Shown here: positions 30,455 to 43,928 of the stretch, in pieces
Layout of the letters: each line of letters opens with the position of its first letter
Numbering within the stretch: position 1 is the stretch's first letter
NCBI GenBank assembly: GCA_030267565.1
Contig: BRXU01000041.1
Span: 434,001-498,000, forward strand
Direction: 5' to 3'
From: Pleodorina starrii
Taxonomy: Eukaryota > Chlorophyta > Chlorophyceae > Chlamydomonadales > Volvocaceae
Length of the DNA: 64,000 bases
The notes under the pieces: generated by a model
Database searches by the model: none
What the model saw: only the letters and a program-made list of their open reading frames with translations
What the model was told of the DNA's origin: nothing
Position numbers and translations under genes: made by a program

Positions 30455-33285
30455 ATGTGTGCCAAGGGCGGCTACCCGCCGCGGGCCACTGCTTGGGGCG
30501 TACTGCTGGTGATGCTGGCAGTCCTGGCGCTCCTAAAATCGCTTTCTCTGGCCGCACCCTGCCAGTACCGTCTCTACAACTCGGATGGAGTACCTGTGCG
30601 GGAGCTTGTCTTGAATGGGGTGGACGAGTTCACCTCCTTGGGAAACCGCGCCAACATGTCAAAGCTGCTCGTGGACGTGACCTACCCCAATGGCACCTTC
30701 ACAAATACAGAACCATCATGGTATTGGCAAGCAGGACCCGCCGGAAGTGATGCCAATTTGCGTTTTTTTACCGAGGATGAGTTTGCCTCCACCTTTCCTG
30801 ACGGTAGTTGCACTATCGCTGCAACCGTTGTTGGAGGTGGGCTTACAGTTGCCAGCAATGAAGTGTCCGTCAGCGCGATCTCTAACTGGATCAGTACGAT
30901 GCCGACCATTGACTGCTCCTCGGTGACACGGCTAGTCCTCATGGGCGCCATTATTACTACTATCGACGGTGGCTATGGTAGCTTCTGGGCATTTGGTACG
31001 GTGGCTCAGTATAAAGACCCATGCCCTGACTTTCAACAAGGTTATCCATATGGCTATGTCAGGTTCGGGGTCGACTGCTGCCCCTATCCGCCCAGCCCGC
31101 CCAGCACGCCCAGCTCACCCAACCCGCCCAACCCACCCAACCCGCCCAACCCGCCCAACCCGCCTTCACCACCCCTGCCACCATCACCACAGCCACCCTC
31201 CCCATTGCCACCCAGCCCGCCCAGCCCTCCACCACCCGTGCCACCGTCTCCACAGCCACCCTCCCCGTTACCACCCAGCCCACCCAGCCCTCCACTACCC
31301 CTGCCACCGTCTCCACAGCCACCCTCCCCATTGCCACCCAGCCCGCCCAGCCCTCCACCACCTCTGCCACCGTCTCCACAGCCACCCTCCCCGTTGCCAC
31401 CCAGCCCACCCAGCCCTCCACCACCCGTGCCACCGTCTCCACAGCCACCCTCCCCGTTACCACCCAGCCCGCCCAGCCCTCCACCACCCCTGCCACCATC
31501 ACCACAGCCACCCTCCCCGTTTCCACCCAACCCTCCGTCTCCTCTCCCACCGTCCCCATTACCCCCGTCCCCACAACCCCCTCCATCACCACCTCCCCCT
31601 AAACCACCGAGCCCACCTTCGCCACCACCACCCAGGCCACCGTTACCTCCGCCTCCACCCCCACCCCCACCGCCATATCTTACGGCCATCTCACCATCCC
31701 CTCCACCCAAGCCATCTTACAATCCCTCGCCCTCTCCCCCCTTTGCCACATCACCACTTCCACCTTCTCCTCAACCCCCACTACCGCAGCCCTCACCCCC
31801 ACTTCATCCTTCCCCTTCCCCATTTCCTCCTGCGCCTCCCCCACCACAGCCTCGACCTGTTCCTCCAGTGCCTCCCCCGCCTTCCCCTTCTCCACCTTCA
31901 CCAAACCCACCTTTCCCATCCTCACCCTCACCGCCGCCGCCACGTCCTCCGTCTCCATCCCCACCTTCACCACCATCCCCTCCATCCCCAACCCCACCAC
32001 CACCGCCGCGCCCTCCATCTCCAACCCCACCGTCGCCGCCGCCGCGCCCTCCGTCCCCATCTCCACCTCCACCACCACGCCCTTCGTCCCCATCTCCACC
32101 TCCTCCACCGCGTCCTTCGCCCCCCCCCCCACCTTCGTCGCCCCCCACGCCACCACCCCCAAGACCCTTCCGTGCACCACCCAAGTCCCCCCGGGTACCC
32201 AGCAATGATGCGCTGGTCAGGAGCTTCCCCTTCTCCTCCTGTGACACGCGAGATGTCGCTCTGACCCCGTACCGTATGTCCTCACCGGTCGGCCCCTTCA
32301 ACTCGACTTCCTCCAAAGCCACGTACTGCTTTCGGATCGCTGCTGTGGAGGCGGCAGACAGCGCCAGCCCGTGTGCATCCATCGTAATAAACAAGATCGA
32401 GCTTATCGTCAGTAAGTGAAGGCATAGCCGGGTCGTACGTCCATTAGGAGGAGTGTTCGCAGGGTGCTGTGATATCCGTGGATCGATGGGAGACGTACGG
32501 TACCGTCTGGGGACCGGTCCCTTTGAAATCTAAACCTTATTCGTTTTGTTTGGGCAGGTGGTCGCCATTTGCACCATACCAGCCATTTGCAGTTTGATGC
32601 AACGATTGGTTGGATGCGTGCCCGCTTCACTTGTAGCAAGCGCATACACAGATGCAACTACTTGAGGCAGGTCTGACTGCACGGCCGCTGTGGCAGTATG
32701 GCACCGAGCGAGCCCATACAACACACCAAGCACTGTTTCTGCAATAATAATTCCCATCAGCAGCAGTAATAATTATGACGGTCCAGATGAATGCCGCATG
32801 GGCATGCATGCATGGGTCCCAGCCAGCCTATTTTTGCAGGCCCCCTTGGCCAACCAAGGTCCCGGGCCTCTTCTCCCACTCCCTAGGGGCCCGCTCGTTC
32901 ATTTTCATTTGCTTCTTACACGGCCTCACACTCGCTCTCCATCCCCGAACCCTTTTCTGTGTCGTACGTGATCACAGACCGCGCCTGTGCGGAGGAGAGT
33001 CCCAAGGCTGCTCGTCTGGTCACCATCAACGGGGTGACCGTGTACCCCTTTTACAGCCTCAAGACATGGCGTGGCGAGACGTATGGACTCATGGGGATTA
33101 GCAAGCTGGCCGACACGTTTCCGCTCACCCCCACCGGCGGTCTGACAATGTGCATGGAAATGGCCCGCCAGAGCACGTGTGCAGCACCGGAGCGGCTGTG
33201 CTACGGCAATAGCTGCGTTTACTCGCTCATTAACACGGACTTCAGCTGTTGTCCGGTCAGTCAGGTGCCGGATGCTACTGCTTGA
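30455..33285 (+). CDS. Pherophorin-like extracellular-matrix protein (complete, two exons)
   Basis: Secreted Hyp-rich glycoprotein expected in the cell wall or matrix. Exon 1 is 30455-32411 and exon 2 is 32978-33285; the GTAAGT donor at 32412 and CAG acceptor at 32977 give a 566-nt phase-1 intron. The product is 754 residues. ATG 30455 is chosen because a signal peptide follows at once ([20 protein letters not shown], cleavage near residue 34). Residues 36-210 form a Cys-containing N-terminal domain ending CCPYPP. Residues 211-580 are a Pro/Ser rod built of PPSPPP and [13 protein letters not shown] units, sites for hydroxyproline arabinosylation. Residues 588-754 are the pherophorin domain, with [28 protein letters not shown] and CCPV. 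The splice restores the domain across what otherwise reads as a stop. Pherophorins assemble the matrix and many are induced by wounding or the sex inducer; nothing here shows how this one is regulated. Confidence 0.92.
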
Positions 33286-33591
33286 TGCAGGGAGTAACGC
33301 TTGCATGCAGACGTTGTTGATGCATTGCATGCAAGATATGCGTTAGTTAGGTGCATGGGACTGATTGTTAGTTGAACGAAACCCGGCCCCCCAGCAATAG
33401 ATCAATCGATCAGATAGAACGCAATGGAGTGAAGCCAGCGTTCAGTACATACATTTTCTCTGGTGATGCTTTATGCCATATGTCGTGCAGCTTCTTGTCA
33501 TTGCTCTTTCCTGTCAGCAAAGCAGTCGTGTGTGAGTAGTAGCAGTACGCACGTAGCAGGATGCACGCACACGCACGAGTATGTTCTTTTT

Positions 33592-33654
33592 GGGCGGGGC
33601 CCCAGCGCGAAGTGCCCAGGGGGCCCCGCCCTGTAGCATTGCCCATGTCCGTGT
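33592..33654 (+). repeat. GC-rich hairpin repeat (duplicate of the 1628 copy)
   Basis: Same mutated loop and same tail variant (TGTAGCATTGCC) as at 1628, so it was copied with the block rather than inserted separately. Confidence 0.85.
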
Positions 33655-34996
33655 GTGTGCGTGTGCTGCAAACTCTAGCTACCTATTACCAAGACGTATG
33701 TAGTTGTATCGCTCGAGTCAGCAATCAAGCGGGCCAAGGTCAACGGTGACGTTTGGTCGTTTCTTAAGCCGGCTCGCAAATACTGCAACACCGACGCCGC
33801 CAGCGGCAAAGGCCGAAGGTGGCTTTGTGCCAGATATCGCGGTGGATTAGATTGCGCGCTTTCGTTGTGTTTTTTGGGGGGGCGACCGTAAGTCGTCTAA
33901 GTCTGAGTATGAGCAGGTCCAGCAGCTGGCATGCGTATGGAGGGGGTTGGCGACAGGAGTACGTACGCTACACTGCAGTGCCGTATCTGCGTCAACTTTG
34001 CGCCGCCAAACGCCCAACTGTAATATTCCTCTTCTTGGGCGAGGGTTGACCGACCACGCATCAGGCGCATGTATGGGTGATGAGGCGACTGGATACCTGG
34101 GCATTGCGGAAAAAGGGACAAGCTTAACGAATGTATGTACACCGTGTGCGCCAACTAACCTACACGTGTTCATGCACGCAGCAGCAGCGTCGCAGATAGA
34201 CCAAGCAGCACCTACCGGATGTAACACCTTCTAAGGCAGCAAGGACCGACGTACGTATTCCTTAGTACCCTCCATGCATGAAATCCCGGTTGTGGTTATG
34301 GTGCATATATGTATGCATGGGAAACGCTGACAGAATATCGAGATTACACGTGTAATCGTTTGAAAGCGAATGCACGGGGCCTTCTGCCTGGCTCAAGACA
34401 CTACGTACTTACAGCTATCTAGAGCCGAAAAGCTACCAGATTGGCTCGCTACTGCCGACGATGACACTGCAGCAGCACCTGCTGGAACGAAGAGCCATGC
34501 AGGATATACATGATGCATGCCCCTGGCAGCCATCCATCCATGCATGCATCCCCTGCCGCTATCTAGATAGCGTTCTGCGCACGCCCGGCCGGGTTGTGGC
34601 ACCGTAGTGTGCGTGTTGTGGCTGATACGCACCACGTACCGGCTGACACCTCCCTTCCGGCCAATCCGCTAGCTGTCCCCTTACTTCCATTCATCACCTG
34701 CTTCATTCATTCCTGCGTGCCCAGCTGACCCAGCTAACCTAGCTCCGTCGCATCGGCCGCTAGATGCATGCTGCAAAGAGGCAGCCACCAGTGGCCAGCT
34801 CCGCCCACCTTGGTCCCTTCCTAATCGACATGCATGTTGCCATGTTTAGCGGCGCACCCTCCCACCTGTCCACTCAACAACATTGTTCTGCTGGCACGCC
34901 ACTTGCAGTACGGTACCGCAAGCATCCGTCGCCGTTGCCTTCCACGCACATTCTCGCCACACCACCGCCGCGCGTCCGTCCCCGCCGTCACAACGT

Positions 34997-35142
34997 TCGT
35001 GCGTCAACCGCCGTACATACACCCTACCGTCACCCACGCACTGTCATGCGTCAACCGCCGTACATACACCGTCGGTCACCCAGGCACAGCACTGTCATGC
35101 GTCAACCTCCGTATGTCGTCACCATCATCACCCACTGTTAAT
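34997..35142 (+). repeat. Minisatellite, second copy
   Basis: Same three-unit array as at 3025-3170, with no unit gain or loss. Confidence 0.75.
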
Positions 35143-35812
35143 TGTGCGCCAAGCGCCATACGTCGTCACCCGCCGCAGCTAGCACCGTTCCCGTTATCGC
35201 CGCCGCCCCCGCTTCCAATAGCTCCATCTGCGGCACCGTCCTCCGGTTGTGCTGCGCCCGCTGCACCTACCATCATGAGCCAGCCGCTGCTGCTTCCACA
35301 GCTGCGTCGCTGCTCCCTGCTGTATGTGTACCGCCGCCGCTGCCATCCCCCTTGCCGCGGTCGTGGTGGTCGCCTCCGCTCCCATCACCGCCTCGTGCGC
35401 CAGTGGCGGCGGCGGCGGCGGCGGCGGTGGGCCCGCCCCTGGCCCCGCCCGCCGGTGGCGTTCCTGTTCTACCTCGACTCGCAGGGGGCACTGGGCATGG
35501 GTGGGGCGGCCGGCGTGGGCGTCTTTAATTGGACGTTCGTTGGACGAAGAATGGCAGGGCAGCCTGCGTGCATGTGCATGGTATGGCAACGTGTTTGGTG
35601 TGGTGGGATGCCGTGGTTGTTTACCAGGCGGTGATGGCGGTTGCGGCAAGTAATAAGCCTTTCAATGGTGGATCAGGATGATGATGAAACGAGAATGCAT
35701 GCGCTGGGAAGGCAAGTGTGCATGATCACTTGCCCTGCGACAAGAGACACTCCCGTCTATCCTGGAGAGGCGCTGACGCATTTAGAACCACACATCCAAC
35801 CATCCACCCAAC

Positions 35813-36458
<646 letters not shown>

Positions 36459-36723
36459 GGAGCCTATATGCCGCCACCACCAGGGGAGCTCCACAAAACA
36501 GCCTTACCCTACCCCTTGACGATTGGCCGTGTAGCCATGTAGGTCATGTAGGCGCGTCCAGCAACCATTCAAGAGGTGAGCGTCTCTTATCTCACTCATG
36601 GGTCACAGCCCCCTATGCTATTACAGCACCATCGACCAGGCCCAGGGCCTGCGCTCTGTAGGGATCACCGCAGATACATAAAAGAGAGAGTGAGATATAG
36701 ATAGATATCTTCGGGGGCTTGCC

Positions 36724-37028
36724 GGGGCAAAAGTAATTGCAAATGATAAGGCTGGTGATGGCGACTACAGAGCAGGCATTCTATCTTCATCTATCGACGG
36801 GAGTATCTACGGGCTCGGATATTCGTCGCTCAAATGGGCCAAAAACTTCTATGGCTGACGCGAAGTTCTTGGCTGCTGGCGGGAAAGGCCCGAAAGTATC
36901 TGTGTATGTGCAGTGTATACTGCTGCTGGGTGCATCAACCTCATCAACAGGCAAGGAAACAAGGCATACATGATTGTTGCCAAGATATCAACCATGACCG
37001 TGTGCAATTCAAGAACTTGATTGTTTTT
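36724..37028. other. No gene recognised
   Basis: Unique-looking sequence between the duplicated block and element A. Short frames only. Confidence 0.4.
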
Positions 37029-38167
37029 GGGCGGGGCCCCAGCGCGAAGCGCCCAGGGGGGCCCCGCCCTGTAGGATTGCCCATGTCCGTGGGTTCTGGG
37101 TTCTGGGATGGAAGTAATTGGACAAGTGCAGAATCTCGGCCAACGGAAATACTGCATAAGTAAAAGATTACATTCTTTATTGCATGGTATCTTTATTATA
37201 GAAACCCAACATCGCACGAGTAAAAACCAGTTTGGCAGTCTCCATGGACCGAGGCCGAGGTCAAACCAACGCCTCTCGGCCTATAATTAATTCCAGAAGA
37301 TTCATCGTTCCTCAAAGTGGATTTCTGACATGACGGCGTGAAATGAATCTTCGTTTCGGCAACCAACTATGTTTGCATTGCGAACATTCTTCCCGCGACC
37401 ACACCACAGCTCTGCTACCCGGTCCGACCGACTTGACGCACATTTCGATTACAAAGGTTGCAAGGAGCAAACCATGAGGGGCAAACTGCTGGTTGTTGGA
37501 CGCCAAGCCGCAAATGCACGCATGATGCAGCGGTCTTCTGCGGGCCGCCCAACAAGTCCAGTCGGCAACCTAGGGGATGGACTTCTACATTCCCTGTCCT
37601 AATGTTAAAGCAGTCATGCCTCCTCTACGGCGAATACCTCAGTAGCGAAGCCTGTGCACTCTCGTCGGCAACTGCACGTCGTCGCTACCCTCGCAAACAG
37701 TTCCGCTGTCCTTCTATTGGCAAGACAGCCTGCGTGATGTGTAAATGATACACTCCATGTCTACTGTCAAGTAACTTCAGCCAATGCGCTGGCCGGAAGA
37801 GTTGCACAGTGCCGAGACGGCGCGCGATGCTAAACATGGGTCGGATTGCTGAACGAAGCCGCAGGCATTTCAGATATAAAGCTCTGGCTGCCTATCAGCA
37901 GGAATGTCGACACTCTCACAGTTGACGCCCTCGCCGCTCGCTTTGGAAATGCCGTATTTCGGTCGATGTGCACATGCGCTCATGCACCCGGCGGGATGAC
38001 GCGCTTCGCGCGGCGCCGGCAGGCCTTGCTAACGACTCGGCTAGCAGGCATTTCGGGAAAAAGCTCTGGCTGTCTATCAGCAGGAATGTCGACACTCTCA
38101 CACTACTTCGCGCCCTCGCCACCCTAGCACTCAACTTAACCCGTACGGATTTAGTGGGGCCCCGCCC
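37029..38167 (+). mobile_element. Element A: 1.14-kb repeat with GGGCGGGGCCCCA inverted ends
   Basis: The left end is the full 41-bp hairpin (37029-37069) and the right end is GTGGGGCCCCGCCC (to 38167). The terminal inverted repeat is 13 bp. T5 lies immediately outside both ends (37024-37028, 38168-38172), consistent with a target duplication. The interior has TTCTGGG repeats (37091-37107), a 37108-37600 segment with no domain, and two imperfect sub-repeats that share CTATCAGCAGGAATGTCGAC (near 37889 and 38074). It encodes no recognisable transposase. Confidence 0.7.
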
Positions 38168-38172
38168 TTTTT

Positions 38173-39330
38173 GGGCGGGGCCCCAGCGCGAAGCGCCCAG
38201 GGGGGCCCCGCCCTGTAGGATTGCCCATGTCCGTGTCTGGGTTCTGGGTTCTGGGTTCTGGGTAATTGGACAAGTGCAGACTTTCGGCCAACGGAAAGGC
38301 TGCATAAGTAAAAGATTACATTCTTTATTGCACGGTAAATTTATTATTGGAACCCAACATCGCATGAGTACAAACCAGTTTGGCAGTCTCCATGGACCGA
38401 GGCCGAGGTCAAACCATCACCTCTCGGCCTATAATTAATTCCAGAAGATTCATCGTTCCTTAAGGTGGATTTCTGACATGACGGCGTGAAATGAATCTTC
38501 GTTTCGGAAACAAACTATGTTTGCATTGCGAACATTCTTCCCGCGACCACACCACAGCAGCTCTGCTAGCCGGTCCGATCGTCTTGACGCATATTGCTAT
38601 TACAAAGGTTGCAAGGAGCAAACCATGAGGGGCAAACTGCTGGTTGTTGGACGCCAAGCCGCCGATGCACGCACGATGCAGCCCTATGCAGCGGTCTTCT
38701 GCGGGCCGCCCAACAAGTCCAGTCGGCAACCTAGGGGATGGACTTCTACATTCCCTGTCCTAATGTTATAGCAGTCAAGCCTCCTCTACGGCGAATACCT
38801 CAGTAGCGAAGCCTGTGCACTCTCGTCGGCAACTGCACGTCGTCGCTACCCTCGCAAACAGTTCCGCTGCGTGTCCTTCTGTTGGCAAGTCAGCCTGCGT
38901 GATGTGTAAATGATACACTCCATGTCTACTGTCAAGTAACTTCAGCCAATGCGCTGGCCGGAAGAGTTGCACAGTGCCGAGACGGCGCGCGATGCTAAAC
39001 ATGGGTCGGATTGCTGAAGCCGAAGGCATTTCAGATATAAAGCCCTGGCTACCTATCAGCAGGAATGTCGATGCGACACTCTCACAGTTGACGCCCTCGC
39101 CGCTCGCTTTGGAAATGCCGTATTTCGGTCGATGCGCACATGCGCTCATGCACCCGACGGGATGACGCGCTTCGCGCGGCGCCGGCAGGCCTTGATAACG
39201 ACTCGGCTAGCAGGCATTTCGGGAAAAAGCTCTGGCTGTCTATCAGCAGGAATGTCGACACTCTCACATTTCACGCCCTCGCCGCCCTAGCACTCAACTT
39301 AACCCGTACGGATTTAGTGGGGCCCCGCCC
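38173..39330 (+). mobile_element. Element B, tandem neighbour of A
   Basis: Shares the T5 at 38168-38172 with A and has T5 after its right end (39331-39335). The hairpin is at 38173-38213, followed by the full tail and about 3.5 TTCTGGG units (38236-38262). About 90% like A, with small indels. Confidence 0.7.
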
Positions 39331-40285
39331 TTTTTCCGGCTTCAAGGAAGCCGACACCAACCCCTTGTCAGTAACAGCCAGCAGCACATGTCTTCGGAGC
39401 CGAAAACATCTTCATCACCGTCGGGATCGGACCGTCGACGTGATTTTTCAGGGAAAGTGGGCTTTCGAAGTTCTATGGATGATCAGATTGTATTCTGCCA
39501 AAAATATCATATTGGACCCTGATTGGGCACTCAAAATTGTGAACTTATTTAGCCCCTGGCGCCCGTAATGTAGATAGGTCGCTGTATGTGTTCATTCGGT
39601 AGGTGTTGTCCCGTCGTTGGGGAGACGGTGCTGGGATAGCAAGTTTGATACGAGAATGGAGTGGCTTGGCACCAATGAATACGATGCGTCATATTCATTA
39701 TAGATAGGTTCCCGTGCGTCAGAGGCGTCTATGTACTTGCACGGGAGACCCAAACCTACCCAAATGGGGGCAACAGCTCTTCAGCAGCTCTTGACAGCGC
39801 CTCCCGACAGCCATGACCTGGATCCGTCCCTCGGCTGGTAGAACCCGTACATACGGTCCGGCCTTCCCAACCCCAACCCCACAATACGCCCACGGCCGTT
39901 GGGACCTCCTAAGCCCCACCTGCCATATGGCACGCTGCCTTTGGTCAATCAATCAACACAGGCGTTCCACAACCCCAGGGCGCTACCTAATTCCGGGATA
40001 ACCGCAGGCCCTTACTTCTTGTATGTATGAATCTTGTATGAATGTAATACATTTGGAAACCTTCACAAGTCTTGAGTGGGTGTGAGGCTGTGAGCGTGTT
40101 ACGTATAGAATCCTGTACGAATTCTATACATACGAATTCTTACGTAACAGAGCGTGTGACTAATACAGGAGCGGAATGTTTCCGCGTCCGACCTTTCAGC
40201 CCCGCCGATCAAGCCCAATGCCAATGTTCAATAATGGAAACATACATGTTTGAGGAATGCAGCATGAATCTGCCCATTGCTTTTT
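39331..40285. other. No gene recognised
   Basis: Short frames only. A near-palindromic GAATTCTATACATACGAATTC lies near 40119-40140, and TGTATGAAT repeats near 40020-40042. The first 36 bp (TTTTTCCGGCTTCAAGG...) recur after element C. Confidence 0.4.
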
Positions 40286-40325
40286 GGGCGGGGCCCCAGC
40301 GCGAAGCGCCCAGGGGGACCCGGCC
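40286..40325 (+). repeat. GC-rich hairpin repeat, right half decayed
   Basis: The left stem and loop are intact; the right half reads GGGGGACCCGGCC and has no tail. It lies in the intron after exon 10 of the minus-strand gene, 20 nt from that exon's donor. Confidence 0.8.
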
Positions 40326-40344
40326 AACAGGCAATAATTCTCAC

Positions 40345-43170
40345 CGGGCTGATTGAACATGAGTTCTTCCCCGACGAACCGCCCGACCGGCTTGCGTACG
40401 ATACGAGCCGCTTCCTTCGTAAGACCGTCACATGATCCTGCACACATAGCGTGCAACCAATCATTAGCAAAGCGGCGTACTTCCACGTACGCCAAACGAT
40501 TTCCAGCTATACGCACGACATACTGACCTGCCGGGACCGTGCCTTCAGCCACTCGTGCAACCTTGTGCTGCAAGCTTGGATGGGCCGAGGAAGCCTGCGG
40601 CCCACTCGCCGGGGACCGCTTCCCACTTGCGCCGTGGGGCACTCCAGTTGCACCAACATTTGAACGCTGCTCCGCCACGCCGGGCTTGCCGGTCGCTGCC
40701 AAGGCTGCAGCCGGGGTCACGCCGGGCCCTGCATTGAAAATATAACAGATCAACATAAGCACTGAAAGACAGACTGCAAACCGAGTCGACCCAGCGACTC
40801 ACCCGAAGTGCTGGGCACATTGGCAGGCGTACAGGGCACCGTCGTCCGTGGTCCCAGGCCAGTGCCAACGACCGGGGAGGCGCTCGGCGCACCTGCGACA
40901 CATCATCAAAGCCGTTTGCACCTCCCCCACCACAAACACACCTTAACGAACCCTGGCATCATCAAGTTTAACTTCTCTGCTGACAACCGCACAAACAGAA
41001 CAATCGGCCGAAATAATCATGTGCTGCTCACGCCGTGCTGCACGCCCACCTGATGGGACCGAGCCCTGAGCAGTCCGTGCGGCCTTGTGCTGCGGGATGG
41101 CTGGGCTCGACGAGGGCTCGGGCCCGGGCGCTTGGGTCCGCTTTCCCTTCGCGCCCTGCGGCGATCCAGCAGCACCGTGCATGGACGACGGCTCCACCAC
41201 ACCAGGCTTGCCGGCCGGTGGTGAAACTGATGCTGGGGCCCCGGCATGCCCTGCACGGCATCCAAAAATTATACGTATTGGACAAAAAGAAATGATACCA
41301 CCCAGCAGTACGTAAAAGCCGAAAGACTCACTCGAGCTACTCGGCGCTTTGCCTGGGGTAACGGGCACCGTCGTACGCGGACCCAAGCCCGTGCCAGACA
41401 CTGGGGAGGCTGTCGACGCACCTGCAACCCACCATTCAAGTGGCTTACAACTCGCGAACAACAAGCCAAACCTCAACAAGACACTGTCCCGCGGTGGGCA
41501 ATCAAACACCTCACCTCTGCTGTCGTGCGCACCGGCCGAGCTATCGGCCGCGTTCATGTCCTTCTGACGACTTGCTGCACCGGATGCACGTGCCGAGCTG
41601 TCCACGTACGCCCGCATCATCCTGTTCACCGCGGCGTACTCGCCTGCATACACAACATTGCCATAAAGCAACCGTAATCTACTGTTGGCACCCTTCCGGT
41701 GGCTATGTCAACGGCCCCAAACTTACCCAAAGCATTGTCGACGGCAGCAATGCTGGCAGGCGTTGGCAACGGCGGCCGTGCAACAGGCACCCGTGCCGCC
41801 GACGGGGAGCCACCACGCAAGCTCCCTGACATCGTTCCCAGCGGCGCCGCTGCAAACCCGCGCTCTGGGCTGCCTGGCGGGCTTGCACGTGACGTGGTAC
41901 GCCCTGCAGTACAACGAACGACGAACATTACGCATGGCATACCGCAAATTCTAAAAGACAGACATGGGACCACGGCTCCCGTTTGCAAACAGCATACAGC
42001 GCCTGGATGCCTTGCACTCACCGTCGCCCTGGCCAGCCAGCAGCCTGACGCTCACGAGGGGCAGCCTTAGAAGGTCCTCGCCCAGCAGGCCGACGTCATA
42101 CACGAGCTCAAGGACGGCCCCACCCAGCGTCACCAGCCCGAAGTGGCTTGCCGTGCACATCAGCACCACGGTCCGGGCAGCATCCAGAATCACTGGCTGC
42201 GGCATAACATCCGGCGGTCGGGCCGCCTCGCGTGCCTCAATCAAAGCCTTCTTGGACGTAGACGACAGCAATAACCGCCCGCGGATGCCAGGCCACGACG
42301 GCGGCACGACATCGAACGGGTCTATCACGGGGGACTCCAGCACCACCACATCAAGAGCCAGCCCGCACACCCGGTCAAGCCACAACTTGGGTGCGTCAGG
42401 AGCCAAGAAATCCGACGTTGACTCCCCCGCGGCATTGGCGGCACGGCCAGTCAGCTGCAACAGTGCTTCCTTAAGCACCGTCAAAACCTCCGGGTCCTGA
42501 AACAACTCGGGACGGGCCAACTCCGCATCATAGAGATCCTCCACAACCGGAAGGCACGCCTGGCGCATCGCCACGCCATGGTCCCGGACGGCAGACTCCA
42601 ACATCGGCTGCAACGAAAACGCCAAGGAAAGAGAACGTAAACGACATGTCACACAAAGCTCCAAAAACCAGTCCAGGCAAAGCGCGCTTTCACGTGGCCA
42701 GCAACAACAACGCACCTTGAGGGCAGCTCGGCCCCTGTCTCCACGGCCCAAGCCATTGCGGTACACGCCCAAACACAACGCCAGCAAGGCACAGTTATGA
42801 GCGGCGGATGAAACGTTGTACACGGTGGCAGTCGGTATCGCGGTCAACAGAGACAACTCGTAAGCCCAGCTGTCGTCCAGAAAGCCGTTGGCCAAAGTGT
42901 CCGTCGCGGCCGCCACCTCAGCTAACTCCTGAGGAAGAATGAGGAAATGCGGGCCAAAACGGGACACATTAAGTTCATGAGAGTGCTGACATAGTCAAAC
43001 AGCAACACGTCGAAGTTTCAAAGGCACCCCAGGACCATGCCAGGCAGCGAACGCACCGGCGCCGAAACACCGCAAATCCGCAGGAATCCCGAATCCGGCT
43101 TGTCCTCAACACGGCGCCCATAAGCGACACCCCACGTGTCCCTGCGACGCACAGCGGCTGAAGCAGCCAT
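40345..43170 (-). CDS. Ten-exon gene of unknown function with a duplicated exon pair (3' end not found)
   Basis: I do not recognise this protein. Exons on the minus strand: 43170-43057, 42928-42716, 42607-42022, 41903-41727, 41643-41515, 41421-41332, 41250-41050, 40892-40803, 40728-40528, 40437-40345. All donors are GT (mostly GTGAGT, GTGCGT or GTAAGT) and all acceptors CAG. Introns 1-2 are phase 0 and the rest phase 1, and the frame stays open for about 631 residues. Exons 2-3 are helix-rich (DSWAYELSLLTAIPTATV, ALLQLTGRAANAAGE). Exons 4-9 are Pro/Ser/Ala-rich. Exons 6+7 (90 + 201 nt) and 8+9 (90 + 201 nt) are paralogous (SPVSGTGLGPRTTVP against SPVVGTGLGPRTTVP). ATG 43170 starts MAASAAVRRRDTWGVAYGRR. 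A hairpin repeat sits just after the last donor, so later exons may be lost. Confidence 0.65.
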
Positions 43171-43420
43171 CTCGCGGGTCCCGTCGTCGAAAGTAACTAG
43201 TCAAAAAGACTGGTCGATGCGTCGCACACTGAGTCAAATCCTTAATGTTAACAAATAACACTAACACATACACCATGCAGGAAAGCCATGCACTATCCCA
43301 GCAACAAAGCCCGCCCGCCATACGCCCACATGGGCCCTGCACGCAATCAAGAGAAATCAACACGGCATGCCACGAAAACGGCCAGACGACACATGAAACA
43401 TAACCTACACCGCCACCTCT

Positions 43421-43430
43421 TTTAAATACA
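43421..43430 (-). promoter_or_regulatory. Candidate TATA box of the ten-exon gene
   Basis: Minus-strand TGTATTTAAA lies about 250 nt upstream of the start codon. The aligned sequence in the two truncated copies (near 48430 and 51773) reads ATATTTGCAAA, so the motif is broken there. Confidence 0.4.
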
Positions 43431-43928
43431 TAACCCACGGCGTAGGCTGCTCCATTCATTGTAAGCTCCGCACCGCCAGCAACGCTCCGGCCACAACAGA
43501 ACCTCAGGCACGTGCAGCACAACAGTAACGCCGGGAAATAATGTTCAAACAATGTTCAAACCTGCTCCTGACAAATTGGCCTCACAGCGTCAACCTCACC
43601 AACATGCAACCCATCATAACAAGCCCTCCAGGCATTGCTCATTCAAACCGCATCATTGAAACGTCATTCACCAGGCAAAGCACACACCTCCTGATGCACA
43701 ATGCGCCAAAAGTCAACCTCGCTAGGCCACAATGCCTGCTGGTCGTCCCGGGCGGTCGTGCGCGCGCCCCATTCGCTATGGCATGCCATATACAAATGAT
43801 CCAACGAACTGCAAGCGGCAAGCCGTGCAGCCCCATTAACGCCGAACCGCCCTACCGCTCGGATATAGGAATCAGGACTCCCAGCCACCCCCGCCCAGCC
43901 CCCAAGATTCCAAAATCCAGTTTCCTAA

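Noticed and set aside
30969..32394. His/Arg-rich, Gly-rich and Val/Glu-rich frames across the pherophorin rod, both strands
   Set aside because: They are shadows of the CCN repeats coding the Pro-rich rod in the true frame.
38168..38213. Helitron 3' end (GC-rich hairpin near a terminus)
   Set aside because: No CTRR motif follows the hairpin on either strand and no A/T insertion site is seen; T5 flanks fit a different mechanism.
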